Below, in pieces: positions 1-9,391 of a stretch of DNA of 64,000 nucleotides; position 1 is the stretch's first letter, and every line of letters starts with the position of its first letter. This stretch comes from Aquibium oceanicum (GTDB taxonomy: Bacteria > Pseudomonadota > Alphaproteobacteria > Rhizobiales > Rhizobiaceae), in the NCBI RefSeq assembly GCF_001889605.1, contig NZ_CP018171.1:372001-436000 (forward strand). The letters are read 5' to 3'. The notes under the pieces were generated by a model, which saw only the letters and a list, made by a program, of their open reading frames with translations, did no database searches and had not been told where the DNA came from. Position numbers and translations under genes: made by a program.

Positions 1-2
1 CC

Positions 3-218
3 AGCGTCGTCGCTTCGGCCAGGCCTCCGGTCTTCTATGCACGAAAAAGAATCATCGAGAATGCGCTTGGCCGGTGGACCACGGAGGCATTGGCCGCCGC
101 TCTGGACCGCTTGCAGCAAGCCGTCCTCGCGACCCGCAGACGACCGGAACTGGCGCCCGAGATCGTCCGCCAGAGCCTGCTGGCCCTCGCGGTGACCGCG
201 GCGCGCGGGCGAGGCTGA
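3..218 (+). CDS. holA: DNA polymerase III delta subunit, C-terminal end (partial)
   Basis: The reading frame enters from the left edge and ends at TGA 216-218, leaving about 71 residues. The visible part (RPPVFYARKRIIENAL and a helical C-terminal stretch ending ALAVTAARGRG) looks like the C-terminal collar domain of the clamp-loader delta subunit, which opens the beta clamp during replication. The call leans on position: in Rhizobiales holA lies directly beside parB and converges on it as here, with only 28 bases between the two stops. No catalytic motif can be seen in this fragment, so the identity is an inference from sequence flavour and synteny. Confidence 0.75.
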   Translation, partial: SVVASARPPVFYARKRIIENALGRWTTEALAAALDRLQQAVLATRRRPELAPEIVRQSLLALAVTAARGRG

Positions 219-246
219 GGCCGCACCCGGCCTTCGGGTTCTCGGT

Positions 247-1125
247 TCAGCCTGCCTGCAGTCGACGGCAGAGATCGTCGAGTTGCTCGAGCGTCGAGTA
301 GCTGATGCGAACCTCACCACCCTTCTCTCGGTGATGGATCGCCACGCCCAGCCCCATTGCATCGGAAAGGAGTTTTTCCAGTGCGATGGTGTCGGCATCC
401 TTCTCCTTAGGAGCAGCACTGCTCTTGGTTTCGGGCGCCCGCCCCGGGGCCGGCGCCTGTGCGAGAGCCTCGGCCTGCCGGACAGACAGGCCCTCGCTGA
501 CGATCCGTTCGGCCAGCGCCTTCGGGTTTTCCGCAGTAACGAGCGTGCGGGCATGACCGGCGGACAAGGCACCGTCCGTGAGCATCTGCCGGACCTCTTC
601 AGGCAGCCGCAACAGGCGGAGCGTATTCGCGACATGGCTGCGGCTCTTGCCGATCACCTGGGCGAGGTCCGCTTGCGTGTACTGATGCTCCTCGATCAGG
701 CTCTGGTAGCCACCGGCTTCTTCCAGTGGGTTGAGGTCGCTTCGCTGGACATTTTCGATGATCGCAAGTTCGAGCGCGACGCGATCGTCCACTTCGCGCA
801 CGATGACCGGCACCTGGCTGAGCCCGGCAAGCTGCGCGGCGCGCCACCTGCGTTCGCCGGCAATGATCTCGAAACGGCTCGATCCGGAGGGCCGCACCAC
901 TATGGGCTGGACGACACCATGCTCCTTGATCGACTGGGCCAGGTCGGCCAACTCGGCCTCGGGAAACCGGCGGCGCGGGTTTCGCGGATTGGGCGTCAGG
1001 AACTCGATCGGAACCTTCCTGTCCGACGGAGCGCTTGCACGCTGCGGGTCGGCAGGCTTGTCCATTTCGCCGATCAACGCAGCGAGCCCGCGCCCCAGCC
1101 GCTTTCTCGAAAGATCTTCGCTCAT
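247..1125 (-). CDS. parB: Chromosome-partitioning protein ParB
   Basis: A 292-residue ParB/Spo0J protein, the CTP-dependent clamp that loads at parS and spreads along origin-proximal DNA. The start is set at ATG 1125 (MSEDLSRKRLGRG), which gives the N-terminal RKRLGRGLAALI motif used to engage ParA. Upstream in-frame codons extend into the end of parA without family similarity. The CTP-binding motifs are visible as GERRWRAA (about 90-97) and ENVQRSDLNP (about 124-133). A helix-turn-helix spans about 150-172 and a dimerisation domain follows. It lies 31 bases downstream of parA in one operon. Three parS-like sites lie 1.4-3.5 kb upstream. Confidence 0.97.
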   Translation of the reverse strand: MSEDLSRKRLGRGLAALIGEMDKPADPQRASAPSDRKVPIEFLTPNPRNPRRRFPEAELADLAQSIKEHGVVQPIVVRPSGSSRFEIIAGERRWRAAQLAGLSQVPVIVREVDDRVALELAIIENVQRSDLNPLEEAGGYQSLIEEHQYTQADLAQVIGKSRSHVANTLRLLRLPEEVRQMLTDGALSAGHARTLVTAENPKALAERIVSEGLSVRQAEALAQAPAPGRAPETKSSAAPKEKDADTIALEKLLSDAMGLGVAIHHREKGGEVRISYSTLEQLDDLCRRLQAG

Positions 1126-1156
1126 CGCAGGTAATATCCGGTCGAAGGTTGAAATT

Positions 1157-1954
1157 TCAGGCGGCGCGAAGCTGCCGTTCCCGACGAATGACCTCGGAAG
1201 CAAGCTGGAGATAGGCCTGGCTACCGCTGCACTTCAGGTCATAGAGGATCGCAGGCTTCCCGTAAGATGGCGCCTCTGAAACTCGCACGTTCCGGGGGAT
1301 GACGGTCTGGTAGACCTTCTCTCCCATGTGGAGCCGCACATCCTCGACGACCTGATTGGCGAGATTGTTGCGGCCGTCATACATCGTCAGAACGATCCCC
1401 TGGATCTGGAGCCCGGGATTGATGCTCGCTCGAACCTCGTCAATGGTTTCGAGGAGCTGGCTGAGGCCTTCCAACGCGAAGAACTCGCATTGCAAAGGCA
1501 CGAGGACCGAATCGGCCGCTGCCATCGCGTTGACTGTGAGAAGGTTGAGCGAAGGCGGGCAGTCGATCAGGACGTAGGAGTAATCGCCGGAGCTCGACTT
1601 TGGCCCATGTAGAGCCTTGCGCAGTCGCATAGCCCGATCGGGAGCGCCCGCGATCTCCATTTCCACCCCGAGCAGGTCCATGGTCGACGGTACGACCGAA
1701 AGCTCAGGCACGGCGGTCTTCATGGCCGCTTCGACAACCGACATATTGCCGACCAGCACGTCATAGGAAGAGCGATCACGATCCTTACGATCGATACCAA
1801 GTCCGGTACTGGCGTTCCCCTGTGGATCGAGATCCACGATCAGCACGCGCTCACCGATCGCTGCCAGCGCGGTAGCGAGGTTTATAGCGGTCGTCGTCTT
1901 TCCGACGCCGCCTTTTTGATTCGCAATCGTGATGATGCGTGCGCCGCCCAGCAT
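1157..1954 (-). CDS. parA: Chromosome-partitioning ATPase ParA
   Basis: A 265-residue Soj/ParA-type ATPase that forms nucleoid-bound gradients and pulls ParB-parS complexes apart. The deviant Walker A box KGGVGKT is at residues 14-20 with the signature lysine. The switch/Walker A' region DLDPQGN is at 41-47, and a hydrophobic Walker B (VLIDCPPSL) follows near 130. It sits between rsmG (20 bases upstream) and parB, the classical alphaproteobacterial rsmG-parA-parB arrangement near the chromosomal origin. Confidence 0.97.
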   Translation of the reverse strand: MLGGARIITIANQKGGVGKTTTAINLATALAAIGERVLIVDLDPQGNASTGLGIDRKDRDRSSYDVLVGNMSVVEAAMKTAVPELSVVPSTMDLLGVEMEIAGAPDRAMRLRKALHGPKSSSGDYSYVLIDCPPSLNLLTVNAMAAADSVLVPLQCEFFALEGLSQLLETIDEVRASINPGLQIQGIVLTMYDGRNNLANQVVEDVRLHMGEKVYQTVIPRNVRVSEAPSYGKPAILYDLKCSGSQAYLQLASEVIRRERQLRAA

Positions 1955-1974
1955 CTGAGAAATCCTGCCTTGCG

Positions 1975-2616
1975 TTAGCCCTTGCGCCGGACGCTTCGAA
2001 TCTCAAGGATGACGCTTTCGACGTCGACGGCGCTCTGGTGTTGTATCAGATCGAGATTCCACGTGTCATGCGCTAGTTGGAGCTCTCCACGGTAATCCCG
2101 CCCTTTATGGAAGTAGCCTATCGTTTCCCTAGCCAACCAGGGCTCGGAGAGGCTCACCAAGGATGATAGGTTCGCAAGCGCTCTGGCGCTCATGGCTTGC
2201 GGCGCGGGATGCTCAGCAATGTAATCTTCCGCGCGTTCGCAGATGATTTCTGCGCGTGGAGCGAGGTCCGCCAGCGCACTGCGGAGGAACGCAGCCTTCT
2301 TGCCGTTGGATTCCACCAAGGAGAGGGACCGCGTCTTTTGCTCCTCGGCAAGAATCGCCAGAACCGCTCCAGGAAATCCACCCCCCGTTCCGATATCGAC
2401 CCAATGTGATATCGGTCCCTCTTTCGTGATGCCCGCTAGCTGGGCGCTGTCGAGAATGTGCCTGGTCCAGAGATCATTCAGCGTGGACGGAGCGGACAGA
2501 TTTATACGCGCGGCCCAGCGCAGAAAGATTCCTTCAAAAGCCTCCAGGCGTTCAAAAGTTTCACGTGAAACAACTCCTGCGACAGCCTGAAGCGAAGCAT
2601 ATCGGTCCCCAATCAC
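1975..2616 (-). CDS. rsmG: 16S rRNA (guanine-527-N7)-methyltransferase RsmG
   Basis: A 213-residue SAM-dependent methyltransferase (GidB family) that makes m7G527 in 16S rRNA; loss gives low-level streptomycin resistance in other bacteria. The SAM-binding glycine loop [10 protein letters not shown] is at about 74-83, preceded by the RHILDS motif of the family. The start ATG overlaps the stop of mnmG by four bases, implying translational coupling. A near-perfect parS site (2557-2572) lies inside the coding sequence near the N-terminus and encodes residues VSRETF. Confidence 0.96.
   Translation of the reverse strand: MIGDRYASLQAVAGVVSRETFERLEAFEGIFLRWAARINLSAPSTLNDLWTRHILDSAQLAGITKEGPISHWVDIGTGGGFPGAVLAILAEEQKTRSLSLVESNGKKAAFLRSALADLAPRAEIICERAEDYIAEHPAPQAMSARALANLSSLVSLSEPWLARETIGYFHKGRDYRGELQLAHDTWNLDLIQHQSAVDVESVILEIRSVRRKG
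2557..2572. promoter_or_regulatory. parS site 1 (ParB loading site)
   Basis: The 16-mer AGTTTCACGTGAAACA matches the conserved bacterial parS palindrome TGTTTCACGTGAAACA at 15 of 16 positions and contains the uninterrupted 14-base palindrome GTTTCACGTGAAAC at 2558-2571. It lies inside rsmG, about 1.4 kb from parB. It is the best-matching of the sites found and the likely main ParB nucleation point. Confidence 0.9.
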
Positions 2617-4502
2617 GACGCGATACGCCGCCTGTTGCGCTCCTCCGCACGAATCGAGGCCACCAGAAATGCCAGCGCGGCGGGAGTCATCCCATCGATC
2701 TTCTGGGCATCGGCGACCGACCCCGGACGACGCCCGGCCAGCTTCTGCTTGAGTTCGTTCGAAAGACCAGACAAGCGCTGATAGTCGAAATCCGCCGGAA
2801 TCGCCATCGACTCCTCTCGCCGCAACAGAACAATGTCTGCCTCCTGCCTGTCGAGATAGACTGCATATTTTGCTTCAGTTTCAATAAGTTCCGCAACGTC
2901 CGGCCGCCAACCATTCAACTCCGGCCAGATCGCCGACAGTCGCCCGATGGTTACATCGGGATAGGCGAGCAGCTCATAGGCGCTGCGCCTAACGCCATCG
3001 GCATTGACCGACAATCCATGGCGCCGCGCTTCATTCGGCGTGAGCGACCTTTCCCTGGATATCGTCCTGGCGGCATCCACTTCCTGCATCTTCTGATCAA
3101 AGGCATTTTGGCGGGCAGCAGAAACCATGCCGAGGTCTATAGCCCTTGGTGTAAGACGCGAATCCGCATTGTCGGCCCGAAGGGTGAGGCGGAATTCCGC
3201 CCTCGACGTGAACATCCGGTAGGGTTCCGAGACGCCGCGGGAGACGAGATCGTCGATCAGCACCCCGATATAGGATTCGCTCCGGCTGAAAGTTGTACAA
3301 TCCTTATCGCCCGCGAATCGCGCCGCGTTGATACCGGCCACCAAGCCCTGCGCGGCCGCCTCTTCGTAACCCGTCGTCCCATTGATCTGACCCGCGAGAT
3401 AAACTCCCTCGACCGTGCGCAGTTGAAGAGTGGGATGCAGCTCCCGGGGATCGATGTGGTCGTACTCAATTGCATAACCGGGCTGAAGAATGACCGCTCT
3501 TTCCAGGCCCGGAATCGAGCGGACGAGCTGTAGCTGGACATCTTCTGGCAGAGACGTAGATATGCCATTCGGATAGATTGTATCATCATCCAGACCTTCC
3601 GGCTCGAGGAAGATCTGGTGCGCGTCGCGATCGGCGAACCGGACCACCTTGTCCTCGATCGATGGGCAATATCGAGGGCCTACGCCCTTGATATTGCCGG
3701 AATACATCGCTGACCGATCGAGGTTCCGCCTTATGATACCGTGCGTTTCCGTCGTCGTGCGGACAATACCGCATTCGATCTGCGGGTTTGTGATGCTCTT
3801 CGTCATATAGGAGAATGGCGACGGCGTATCGTCCGCCGCCTGCATCTCCAAACCGGCCCAGTCGATTGAATTCCGGTCCAGGCGTGGCGGAGTACCAGTC
3901 TTCAGGCGACCCATCCGCAAACCTTTCGAACGAAACCAATGACTTAACTTGACGCTGGCCTTTTCATTCATGCGCCCGGCAGGAAAATTCCGCTCGCCGA
4001 TATGGATGAGGCCTCCAAGGAAAGTACCCGTCGTGACGACGATCGCGCCGCAGAGAATACTCCTTCCATCACCCAGTAGGACGCCGCAGACCCGTCCGTC
4101 GGAGTGGATCAGTTCCTCTACCTCACCTGCCACAACGTCGAGACCGGCCTGCACGTTGATCTCTGACTGCATGGCAACACGATAGAGTTTGCGATCGGCC
4201 TGTGTGCGAGGACCTCGAACCGCCGGGCCCTTCCGGCGATTGAGAAGACGGAACTGAATCCCCGCCGCATCCGCGACCCGACCCATGAGGCCGTCCATGG
4301 CGTCAATTTCGCGTACGAGGTGGCCTTTTCCAAGACCACCGATCGCCGGATTGCACGACATGACGCCGATCTTGTCCGGGTCCAGTGTAACCAGGGCGGT
4401 AAGAGCTCCGGACCGAGCGGAGGCGGAGGCGGCCTCGCATCCGGCGTGGCCACCACCTATGACCACGACATCGTAGCGCAAGGAATTGCTTTTAAAGTTC
4501 AC
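2613..4502 (-). CDS. mnmG: tRNA uridine-34 5-carboxymethylaminomethyl modification enzyme MnmG
   Basis: A 629-residue FAD enzyme (GidA) that with MnmE installs the cmnm5 group on wobble uridine-34 of several tRNAs. The dinucleotide-binding motif [11 protein letters not shown] is at about 15-25. The family signatures [20 protein letters not shown] (about 49-68) and the [17 protein letters not shown] block near 370 are both present. Length is typical for the family. It is in one leftward run with mnmE (partner enzyme, 79 bases upstream) and rsmG (4-base overlap downstream). Confidence 0.98.
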   Translation of the reverse strand: MNFKSNSLRYDVVVIGGGHAGCEAASASARSGALTALVTLDPDKIGVMSCNPAIGGLGKGHLVREIDAMDGLMGRVADAAGIQFRLLNRRKGPAVRGPRTQADRKLYRVAMQSEINVQAGLDVVAGEVEELIHSDGRVCGVLLGDGRSILCGAIVVTTGTFLGGLIHIGERNFPAGRMNEKASVKLSHWFRSKGLRMGRLKTGTPPRLDRNSIDWAGLEMQAADDTPSPFSYMTKSITNPQIECGIVRTTTETHGIIRRNLDRSAMYSGNIKGVGPRYCPSIEDKVVRFADRDAHQIFLEPEGLDDDTIYPNGISTSLPEDVQLQLVRSIPGLERAVILQPGYAIEYDHIDPRELHPTLQLRTVEGVYLAGQINGTTGYEEAAAQGLVAGINAARFAGDKDCTTFSRSESYIGVLIDDLVSRGVSEPYRMFTSRAEFRLTLRADNADSRLTPRAIDLGMVSAARQNAFDQKMQEVDAARTISRERSLTPNEARRHGLSVNADGVRRSAYELLAYPDVTIGRLSAIWPELNGWRPDVAELIETEAKYAVYLDRQEADIVLLRREESMAIPADFDYQRLSGLSNELKQKLAGRRPGSVADAQKIDGMTPAALAFLVASIRAEERNRRRIAS

Positions 4503-4533
4503 CGTCTACCCTAGCGTCTCGTATGAGCTGGAA

Positions 4534-4549
4534 TGTTTCACGTGAGTCA
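4534..4549. promoter_or_regulatory. parS-like site 2
   Basis: TGTTTCACGTGAGTCA matches the parS consensus at 14 of 16 positions; the AA of the right half is GT. It lies in the short gap between mnmE and mnmG, 35 bases (start to start) from an identical 16-mer. Pairing and proximity to parAB make real ParB binding likely, though the half-site mismatch may weaken it. Confidence 0.75.
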
Positions 4550-4568
4550 CGCCGGTTCCTCTCGGCAT

Positions 4569-4584
4569 TGTTTCACGTGAGTCA
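4569..4584. promoter_or_regulatory. parS-like site 3, overlapping the mnmE stop codon
   Basis: A second exact copy of TGTTTCACGTGAGTCA. Its last three bases are the reverse complement of the TGA stop of mnmE. It shares the same two consensus deviations with the site at 4534, so the pair probably arose by duplication or is kept by selection for that variant half-site. Confidence 0.75.
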
Positions 4585-5916
4585 TTTCCCGATACAGAAT
4601 CTCGAGAAGATTACATCCAGCACGTCTTCGACATCCACATCGCCTATGATCCTCCCCAAGGCAAGGCTGGCGCGCCGCATTAGTTCCGCTTTCAGCTCCA
4701 GATCAAGCGAGTCCTCGGTTAGCGCATTTCCGAGCAACCGTTCCGCCTCGACCAATTGGGCGACATGGCGCTCGCGGAAAGGGATTAAGTTCTGTGATGT
4801 GGAAACCGCCGTAACGGCATGTTCCCGGATGCGCTCTAGAAGAGCCTCCAGCCCCGCGCCCGTTTTGGCCGACACTTTCAGATCGGCAAGCGGACCCACC
4901 TCGATCGTTGTCAGGTCCGAATACCCGACGAGATCGGACTTGGTCCCCACCTTGATTTCGTTTTCGAACCGATCCTGGACGGTGGTGTCTGAAGAAGCCG
5001 AGAGATCGTGCAGCCGCAGTACCAGTTGTGCCGAACGGCCAGCTTCGCGCGCACGTTCTATACCTTGCTGCTCGACCGGACCTGCACCTTCCCGCAATCC
5101 CGCGGTATCGGTCAGCACAACTTTGACACCGCAGAGGTCGAGGTTAACTACGACGAGGTCTCGTGTCGTTCCAGGCTCCTCCGAAACGATCGCCGCGTCG
5201 CGGCGGATCAACGCGTTGAGAAGGCTGGATTTTCCCGCATTGGGTAGTCCGATCAGCGCGACCTGGTACCCATTGCGGATGATTTCCGAAGTGCGGTAAC
5301 CCTTGATGTGCTCAAGAATCTCGACACGGAGTTCCGCAATTCCCGCCCACACAGTCGATCCCACCGCGCCCGGGATGTCTTCCTCATCCGAGAAATCGAG
5401 TTCCGCTTCGATCATGGCGCGTGCATGAATAATCCGCTCACGCCAACTCTGGTAGAGCTCAGATGTTCTGCCGCTCGCATTGGCAATTGCAAAACGTCGC
5501 TGCGCTTCCGTCTCGGCTTCGATGAGGTCGGCGAGGGCCTCGGCGCCCGTCAGATCGAACTTGCCATTGACATGGGCCCGTCGCGCGAACTCGCCAGCTT
5601 CGGCCGTCCTGAGGCCGGGCAAAGCGGCAAACGTCCGGAACAAGGCCGCGATCACAGCTATACTGCCGTGGACCTGGAACTCGGCGCTGTCGTCCCCGGT
5701 AAAGCTGGCCGGGGCTGCGAAGTAGGAGACGAACCCGCGGTCGATCACCCCGCCGTCCAAGTCGCGGAGCGTTGCCAGCACCAGTTGCCGTGGTTCGGGT
5801 ACGGAACCGACAAGTGTCGTCAGGACCTCCCGCACGTGTGGGCCGGACAATCGGACGACCGCGACGGCCGACGGGAGGTTGCCGGAGGAAAGAGCGTAAA
5901 TCGTATCGCGGAACAT
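4582..5916 (-). CDS. mnmE: tRNA modification GTPase MnmE
   Basis: A 444-residue GTPase (TrmE) that partners MnmG in wobble-uridine modification, using a formyl-folate-binding N-terminal domain. The circularly inserted G domain shows G1 GLPNAGKS at 223-230, the GTTRD loop at 249-253, and DTAG at 270-273. The invariant C-terminal CIGK motif ends the protein (Cys441), so it is complete. It heads the mnmE-mnmG-rsmG-parA-parB run, 97 bases downstream of rho. Confidence 0.98.
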   Translation of the reverse strand: MFRDTIYALSSGNLPSAVAVVRLSGPHVREVLTTLVGSVPEPRQLVLATLRDLDGGVIDRGFVSYFAAPASFTGDDSAEFQVHGSIAVIAALFRTFAALPGLRTAEAGEFARRAHVNGKFDLTGAEALADLIEAETEAQRRFAIANASGRTSELYQSWRERIIHARAMIEAELDFSDEEDIPGAVGSTVWAGIAELRVEILEHIKGYRTSEIIRNGYQVALIGLPNAGKSSLLNALIRRDAAIVSEEPGTTRDLVVVNLDLCGVKVVLTDTAGLREGAGPVEQQGIERAREAGRSAQLVLRLHDLSASSDTTVQDRFENEIKVGTKSDLVGYSDLTTIEVGPLADLKVSAKTGAGLEALLERIREHAVTAVSTSQNLIPFRERHVAQLVEAERLLGNALTEDSLDLELKAELMRRASLALGRIIGDVDVEDVLDVIFSRFCIGK

Positions 5917-6013
5917 CGTACAACCCGCCCGCCATAGATGTGACGATCTTTACATCGACTTCCTAAATATAGGAAATTCAGCTCCGATCACGGATCGTCA
6001 TCGGACAAACAGA

Positions 6014-7279
6014 TCAAGTATTCATGGAATCGAAGAAGTCAGAGTTGCTCTTCGTCTGCTTCAACTTGTCGATCAGGAACTCGATCGCGTCGGTCGTTCC
6101 CATCGGGGAAAGGATGCGACGCAATACGAATATCTTCTGCAGATCCTGACGCTGGACAAGAAGATCTTCCTTACGGGTGCCGGACTTGAGAATGTCCATG
6201 GCGGGGAAGATGCGCTTGTCGGCCACCTTGCGGTCGAGCACAATCTCGGAGTTGCCGGTACCCTTGAACTCTTCGAAGATCACCTCGTCCATGCGGCTGC
6301 CGGTATCGATGAGCGCGGTCGCGATGATCGTGAGCGATCCGCCTTCCTCGATGTTGCGCGCGGCACCGAAGAAGCGCTTCGGCCGCTGCAGGGCGTTGGC
6401 GTCGACACCGCCCGTCAGCACCTTGCCGGACGACGGCACGACGGTATTGTAGGCGCGGCCGAGACGGGTGATGGAATCGAGCAGGATCACGACGTCGCGG
6501 CCGTGCTCGACCAGGCGCTTGGCCTTTTCGATGACGATCTCGGCGACCTGGACGTGGCGGACCGCCGGTTCGTCGAAGGTCGACGACACTACCTCGCCGC
6601 GCACGGAGCGCTGCATGTCGGTGACTTCCTCCGGCCGCTCGTCGATCAGGAGCACGATCAGGAAGCATTCCGGATGGTTCGATGTGATCGAATGGGCGAT
6701 GTTCTGGAGCAGGACGGTCTTGCCGGTGCGCGGCGGCGCGACGATCAGGCCGCGCTGGCCCTTGCCGAGCGGTGCGACCAGATCGATGACGCGCGAGGAG
6801 ATGTCTTTGGTCGTCGGGTTCTCGAGCTCCATCTTCAGCCGCTCGTTCGGATAGAGCGGCGTCAGATTGTCGAAATGGATCTTGTGCCTGATCTTCTCGG
6901 GATCGTCGAAGTTGATCGTGTTGACCTTCAGCAGCGCGAAGTAGCGTTCGCCTTCCTTGGGGCTGCGGATGGGGCCTTCGACGGTATCGCCAGTCTTCAG
7001 CGAGAAGCGGCGGATCTGCGAGGGCGAGATGTAGATGTCGTCCGGGCCGGGCAGGTAGTTAGCGTTCGCCGACCTCAGGAAGCCGAACCCGTCCTGCAGG
7101 ACCTCGACGACGCCATCCCCGATGATCTCGATGTCCTGCGCGGCGAGTTTCTTCAGGATCGCGAACATCAGCTCCTGCTTGCGCATCACGCTGGCGTTTT
7201 CGACTTCCAGCGATTCGGCGAACGCAATGAGATCGGTCGGCTTCTTGTTCTTGAATTCCTGTAGTTTCATTTCCTGCAT
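6014..7279 (-). CDS. rho: Transcription termination factor Rho
   Basis: A 421-residue hexameric RNA helicase/ATPase. An N-terminal Rho_N helix region (1-45) precedes the RNA-binding cold-shock-like domain (DGFGFLRS near 63-70, then residues to about 125). The ATPase core carries the P-loop APPRTGKT at 181-188 and a Q-loop/R-loop region towards the end. Start [10 protein letters not shown] matches the usual rhizobial start. The 146-base leader between rho and hemJ (7280-7425) contains no gene; rho leaders are often autoregulatory, but I see no decisive structure. Confidence 0.98.
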   Translation of the reverse strand: MQEMKLQEFKNKKPTDLIAFAESLEVENASVMRKQELMFAILKKLAAQDIEIIGDGVVEVLQDGFGFLRSANANYLPGPDDIYISPSQIRRFSLKTGDTVEGPIRSPKEGERYFALLKVNTINFDDPEKIRHKIHFDNLTPLYPNERLKMELENPTTKDISSRVIDLVAPLGKGQRGLIVAPPRTGKTVLLQNIAHSITSNHPECFLIVLLIDERPEEVTDMQRSVRGEVVSSTFDEPAVRHVQVAEIVIEKAKRLVEHGRDVVILLDSITRLGRAYNTVVPSSGKVLTGGVDANALQRPKRFFGAARNIEEGGSLTIIATALIDTGSRMDEVIFEEFKGTGNSEIVLDRKVADKRIFPAMDILKSGTRKEDLLVQRQDLQKIFVLRRILSPMGTTDAIEFLIDKLKQTKSNSDFFDSMNT

Positions 7280-7425
7280 GGAAAAACTCTGAATGTGCGA
7301 GGGGATACAGCGGGATGCGGCGACTGCCGGCGGCGAACTGGATACGGCTCGGCTGCGCTGTACAGGGAGGAAGCCGGTCTTTTATAGCCGACACGACGCC
7401 AGCGCAAGAAGGCTTTTTGACGGTC

Positions 7426-7959
7426 TCAGAACGGTTTCACGATCACGAGGATCACGATCGCGATCATCAGCACCGTCGGGCCTTCGTTCATCAGACGCCA
7501 GTGCCGCGCCGGCTTGTCGTTTCGATCCTCCGCGAACTTCCTGACCGCGGCCGAGAAGTAGCCGTGAAGTCCCGACAAGAGAATAACCAGAAGGATCTTC
7601 ACGTGGAGCCATCCGGCCTGGAACCGGAAGCCGTCCCAGGCGAGCCAGAGCCCGAAGACCCAGGTGACGGTCATCGCCGGATTGATGATGACCCTCAGGA
7701 GCCGTTGCTCCATCACCTTGAAGGTCTCGGACTGCACCGAGCCGGGCTCGGCATCGCAATGATAGATGAACAGACGCGGCAGGTAGAGCATCCCGGCCAT
7801 CCACGAGATCACCGCGATGACATGGATGGCCTTGGCCCAGAGATAGAAACTGTCCGGGTCGATTGCAAACAGCAGCGCCGTCAAGGCGAGAAAGATCGCG
7901 ATCGCGACGGCTGCGCGACGCGCGGCGGTGCGTCCGCCTGTCGATCCGCTGTTTTCCAT
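7426..7959 (-). CDS. hemJ: Protoporphyrinogen IX oxidase HemJ (integral membrane)
   Basis: A 177-residue membrane protein of the HemJ/UPF0093 family, which oxidises protoporphyrinogen IX in bacteria lacking HemG or HemY. Four hydrophobic spans are visible. The family motif KAIHVIAVISWMAGMLYLPR near residues 41-60 includes the conserved haem-ligand histidine (AIHV), and a second conserved lysine lies before WLHVKILL. The start is ATG 7959, five bases after the hemE stop. Longer upstream open frame is antisense-like and overlaps hemE, so it was not used. Adjacent hemE supports the pathway assignment. Confidence 0.94.
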   Translation of the reverse strand: MENSGSTGGRTAARRAAVAIAIFLALTALLFAIDPDSFYLWAKAIHVIAVISWMAGMLYLPRLFIYHCDAEPGSVQSETFKVMEQRLLRVIINPAMTVTWVFGLWLAWDGFRFQAGWLHVKILLVILLSGLHGYFSAAVRKFAEDRNDKPARHWRLMNEGPTVLMIAIVILVIVKPF

Positions 7960-7964
7960 TGGCT

Positions 7965-8999
7965 CTAGCGCCCTCTCACCTGGGCGATCATCGCCTCGAC
8001 ATGCTCGATGGGGGTCTCGGGCGTGATGCCATGTCCGAGATTGAAGACGAAGGGGCCGTCCGAAAGCGCGTCCAGGATCGCCGCCACACCATCCGACAGC
8101 GCCTCGCCGCCGGCGACGAGCCGCATCGGGTCTAGATTGCCCTGAACGGTCCCTTGCGCCTGCAAACGGCGCGCCTGGGAGAGCGGCACGGCCCAGTCGA
8201 GCCCGAGTGCCTGCACGCCGGTGCTTGCCTTGTAGCCGTCGTAGAGGCTGCCAGCGCCTTTCGGAAAGCCGATGATCGGGGTTTCCGGGTGCGCCTGCCT
8301 GATCTTCTTCACCATCCTGGCGACGGGCGCCTCGCAGATTGTGCGAAACGAAGCCTCGTCGAGCACACCCGACCAGCTGTCGAAGATCTGGACGGCGTCC
8401 GCGCCATTGTCGATCTGCCGGATGAGATACTCCGCAGAGACGTCCGCCAGGACATCGAGAAGCTTCGCGAAGGCCTGCGGATGCTCGTAGGCGAACAGCC
8501 GAGCCGGCGCCTTCTCGGGCGTGCCCTTCCCGGCAATCATGTAGGTGGCGACCGTCCAAGGGGCGCCGCAGAACCCGAGAAGCGTCGTCTCGGCCGGAAG
8601 TTCGTGCCGCAGACGCCTCACGGTCTCGTAGACGGGGGCGAGTCGCTCGTGGAACGCATCCGTCCTCAGCTCTTCGATGCCCGTCTCATCGATCGGCGTC
8701 ATCAGCGGTCCTTGCCCCTCTTCGAAGCGCAGATCCCTTCCGAGCGCATGGGGAACGACGAGAATGTCGGAAAACAGGATCGATGCGTCGAAGCCAAAGC
8801 GCCGGATCGGCTGCAGGGTCACTTCGACGGCGAGATCGGGATTGTAACAGAGATCGAGGAAGCTCCCGGCTTCTTTCCGCACTTCCCGGTACTCGGGCAG
8901 ATAGCGGCCAGCCTGGCGCATCATCCAGATCGGAGGAGGATAGACAGTCTCGCCCTTCAGGACGCGCATCATCCGTCGTTCGACTGCCATCTGCGTCAC
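7965..8999 (-). CDS. hemE: Uroporphyrinogen decarboxylase
   Basis: A 344-residue HemE, which removes four carboxyls from uroporphyrinogen III to give coproporphyrinogen III. The signature [17 protein letters not shown] is at 24-40 with the substrate-binding Arg, and [12 protein letters not shown] with GNLDP motifs follow further on. ATG 8999 is used; an in-frame ATG three codons later (MAVERR) is an alternative. Its promoter must lie in the 9000-9391 interval, which is also the candidate replication origin; origin and hemE promoter overlap in Caulobacter too. Confidence 0.97.
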   Translation of the reverse strand: MTQMAVERRMMRVLKGETVYPPPIWMMRQAGRYLPEYREVRKEAGSFLDLCYNPDLAVEVTLQPIRRFGFDASILFSDILVVPHALGRDLRFEEGQGPLMTPIDETGIEELRTDAFHERLAPVYETVRRLRHELPAETTLLGFCGAPWTVATYMIAGKGTPEKAPARLFAYEHPQAFAKLLDVLADVSAEYLIRQIDNGADAVQIFDSWSGVLDEASFRTICEAPVARMVKKIRQAHPETPIIGFPKGAGSLYDGYKASTGVQALGLDWAVPLSQARRLQAQGTVQGNLDPMRLVAGGEALSDGVAAILDALSDGPFVFNLGHGITPETPIEHVEAMIAQVRGR

Positions 9000-9391
9000 C
9001 TCTCCGCCCTCAATGAAAAAGAGAATCTCTTTTTTAAGGAATCTGATTGTTCTTAGACTCTGTCAGAATCGGGGATATCGGCTTTTCCCCATCCGCGCCA
9101 GCGCGGGTACCTCCGATCGCGCGCGTGCATAGTGTCGCGGCGGCGGTGGTGATAGCGGGGATTGTCCAGAATTCCTGTTCACAAACAGGGAGTTGATCCG
9201 GCACCGCTTATTGCGATCGTGCAGGCTTGTTCCGGACGACTTCTACCGCCCGCCTTTTCCTCCCCAGCCCGGGAGACAATTCCACACCCATCCGAATTGT
9301 GGATGAAACGGCTTCTGATACAGTCGCGCCGGCCGCACCTCGCGGTCTCGCCAAACCATCCCCTGATTCCCACAGGACAGGCCTTTCCCCT
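9000..9391. other. Candidate chromosomal replication origin (oriC) between hemE and the DUF299 gene
   Basis: This 392-base interval has no convincing gene. It holds a 19-base dyad (9016-9034) in an AT-rich patch (9012-9055) and four GANTC methylation sites at 9023, 9039, 9056 and 9066. DnaA-box-like words are TGTGGATGA at 9298-9306 (8 of 9 to TGTGGATAA) and the weaker TTGTCCAGA near 9162. Genes run leftward on its left and rightward on its right. In Caulobacter the origin lies in exactly this hemE/DUF299 gap, and rhizobial origins map beside hemE. It must also contain the promoters of both flanking genes. Confidence 0.65.

Noticed and set aside
5960-5975. Hairpin TTCCTA-AATA-TAGGAA between rho and mnmE as a terminator
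   Set aside because: The stem is only six A/T-rich base pairs without a clear U-run; too weak to call.
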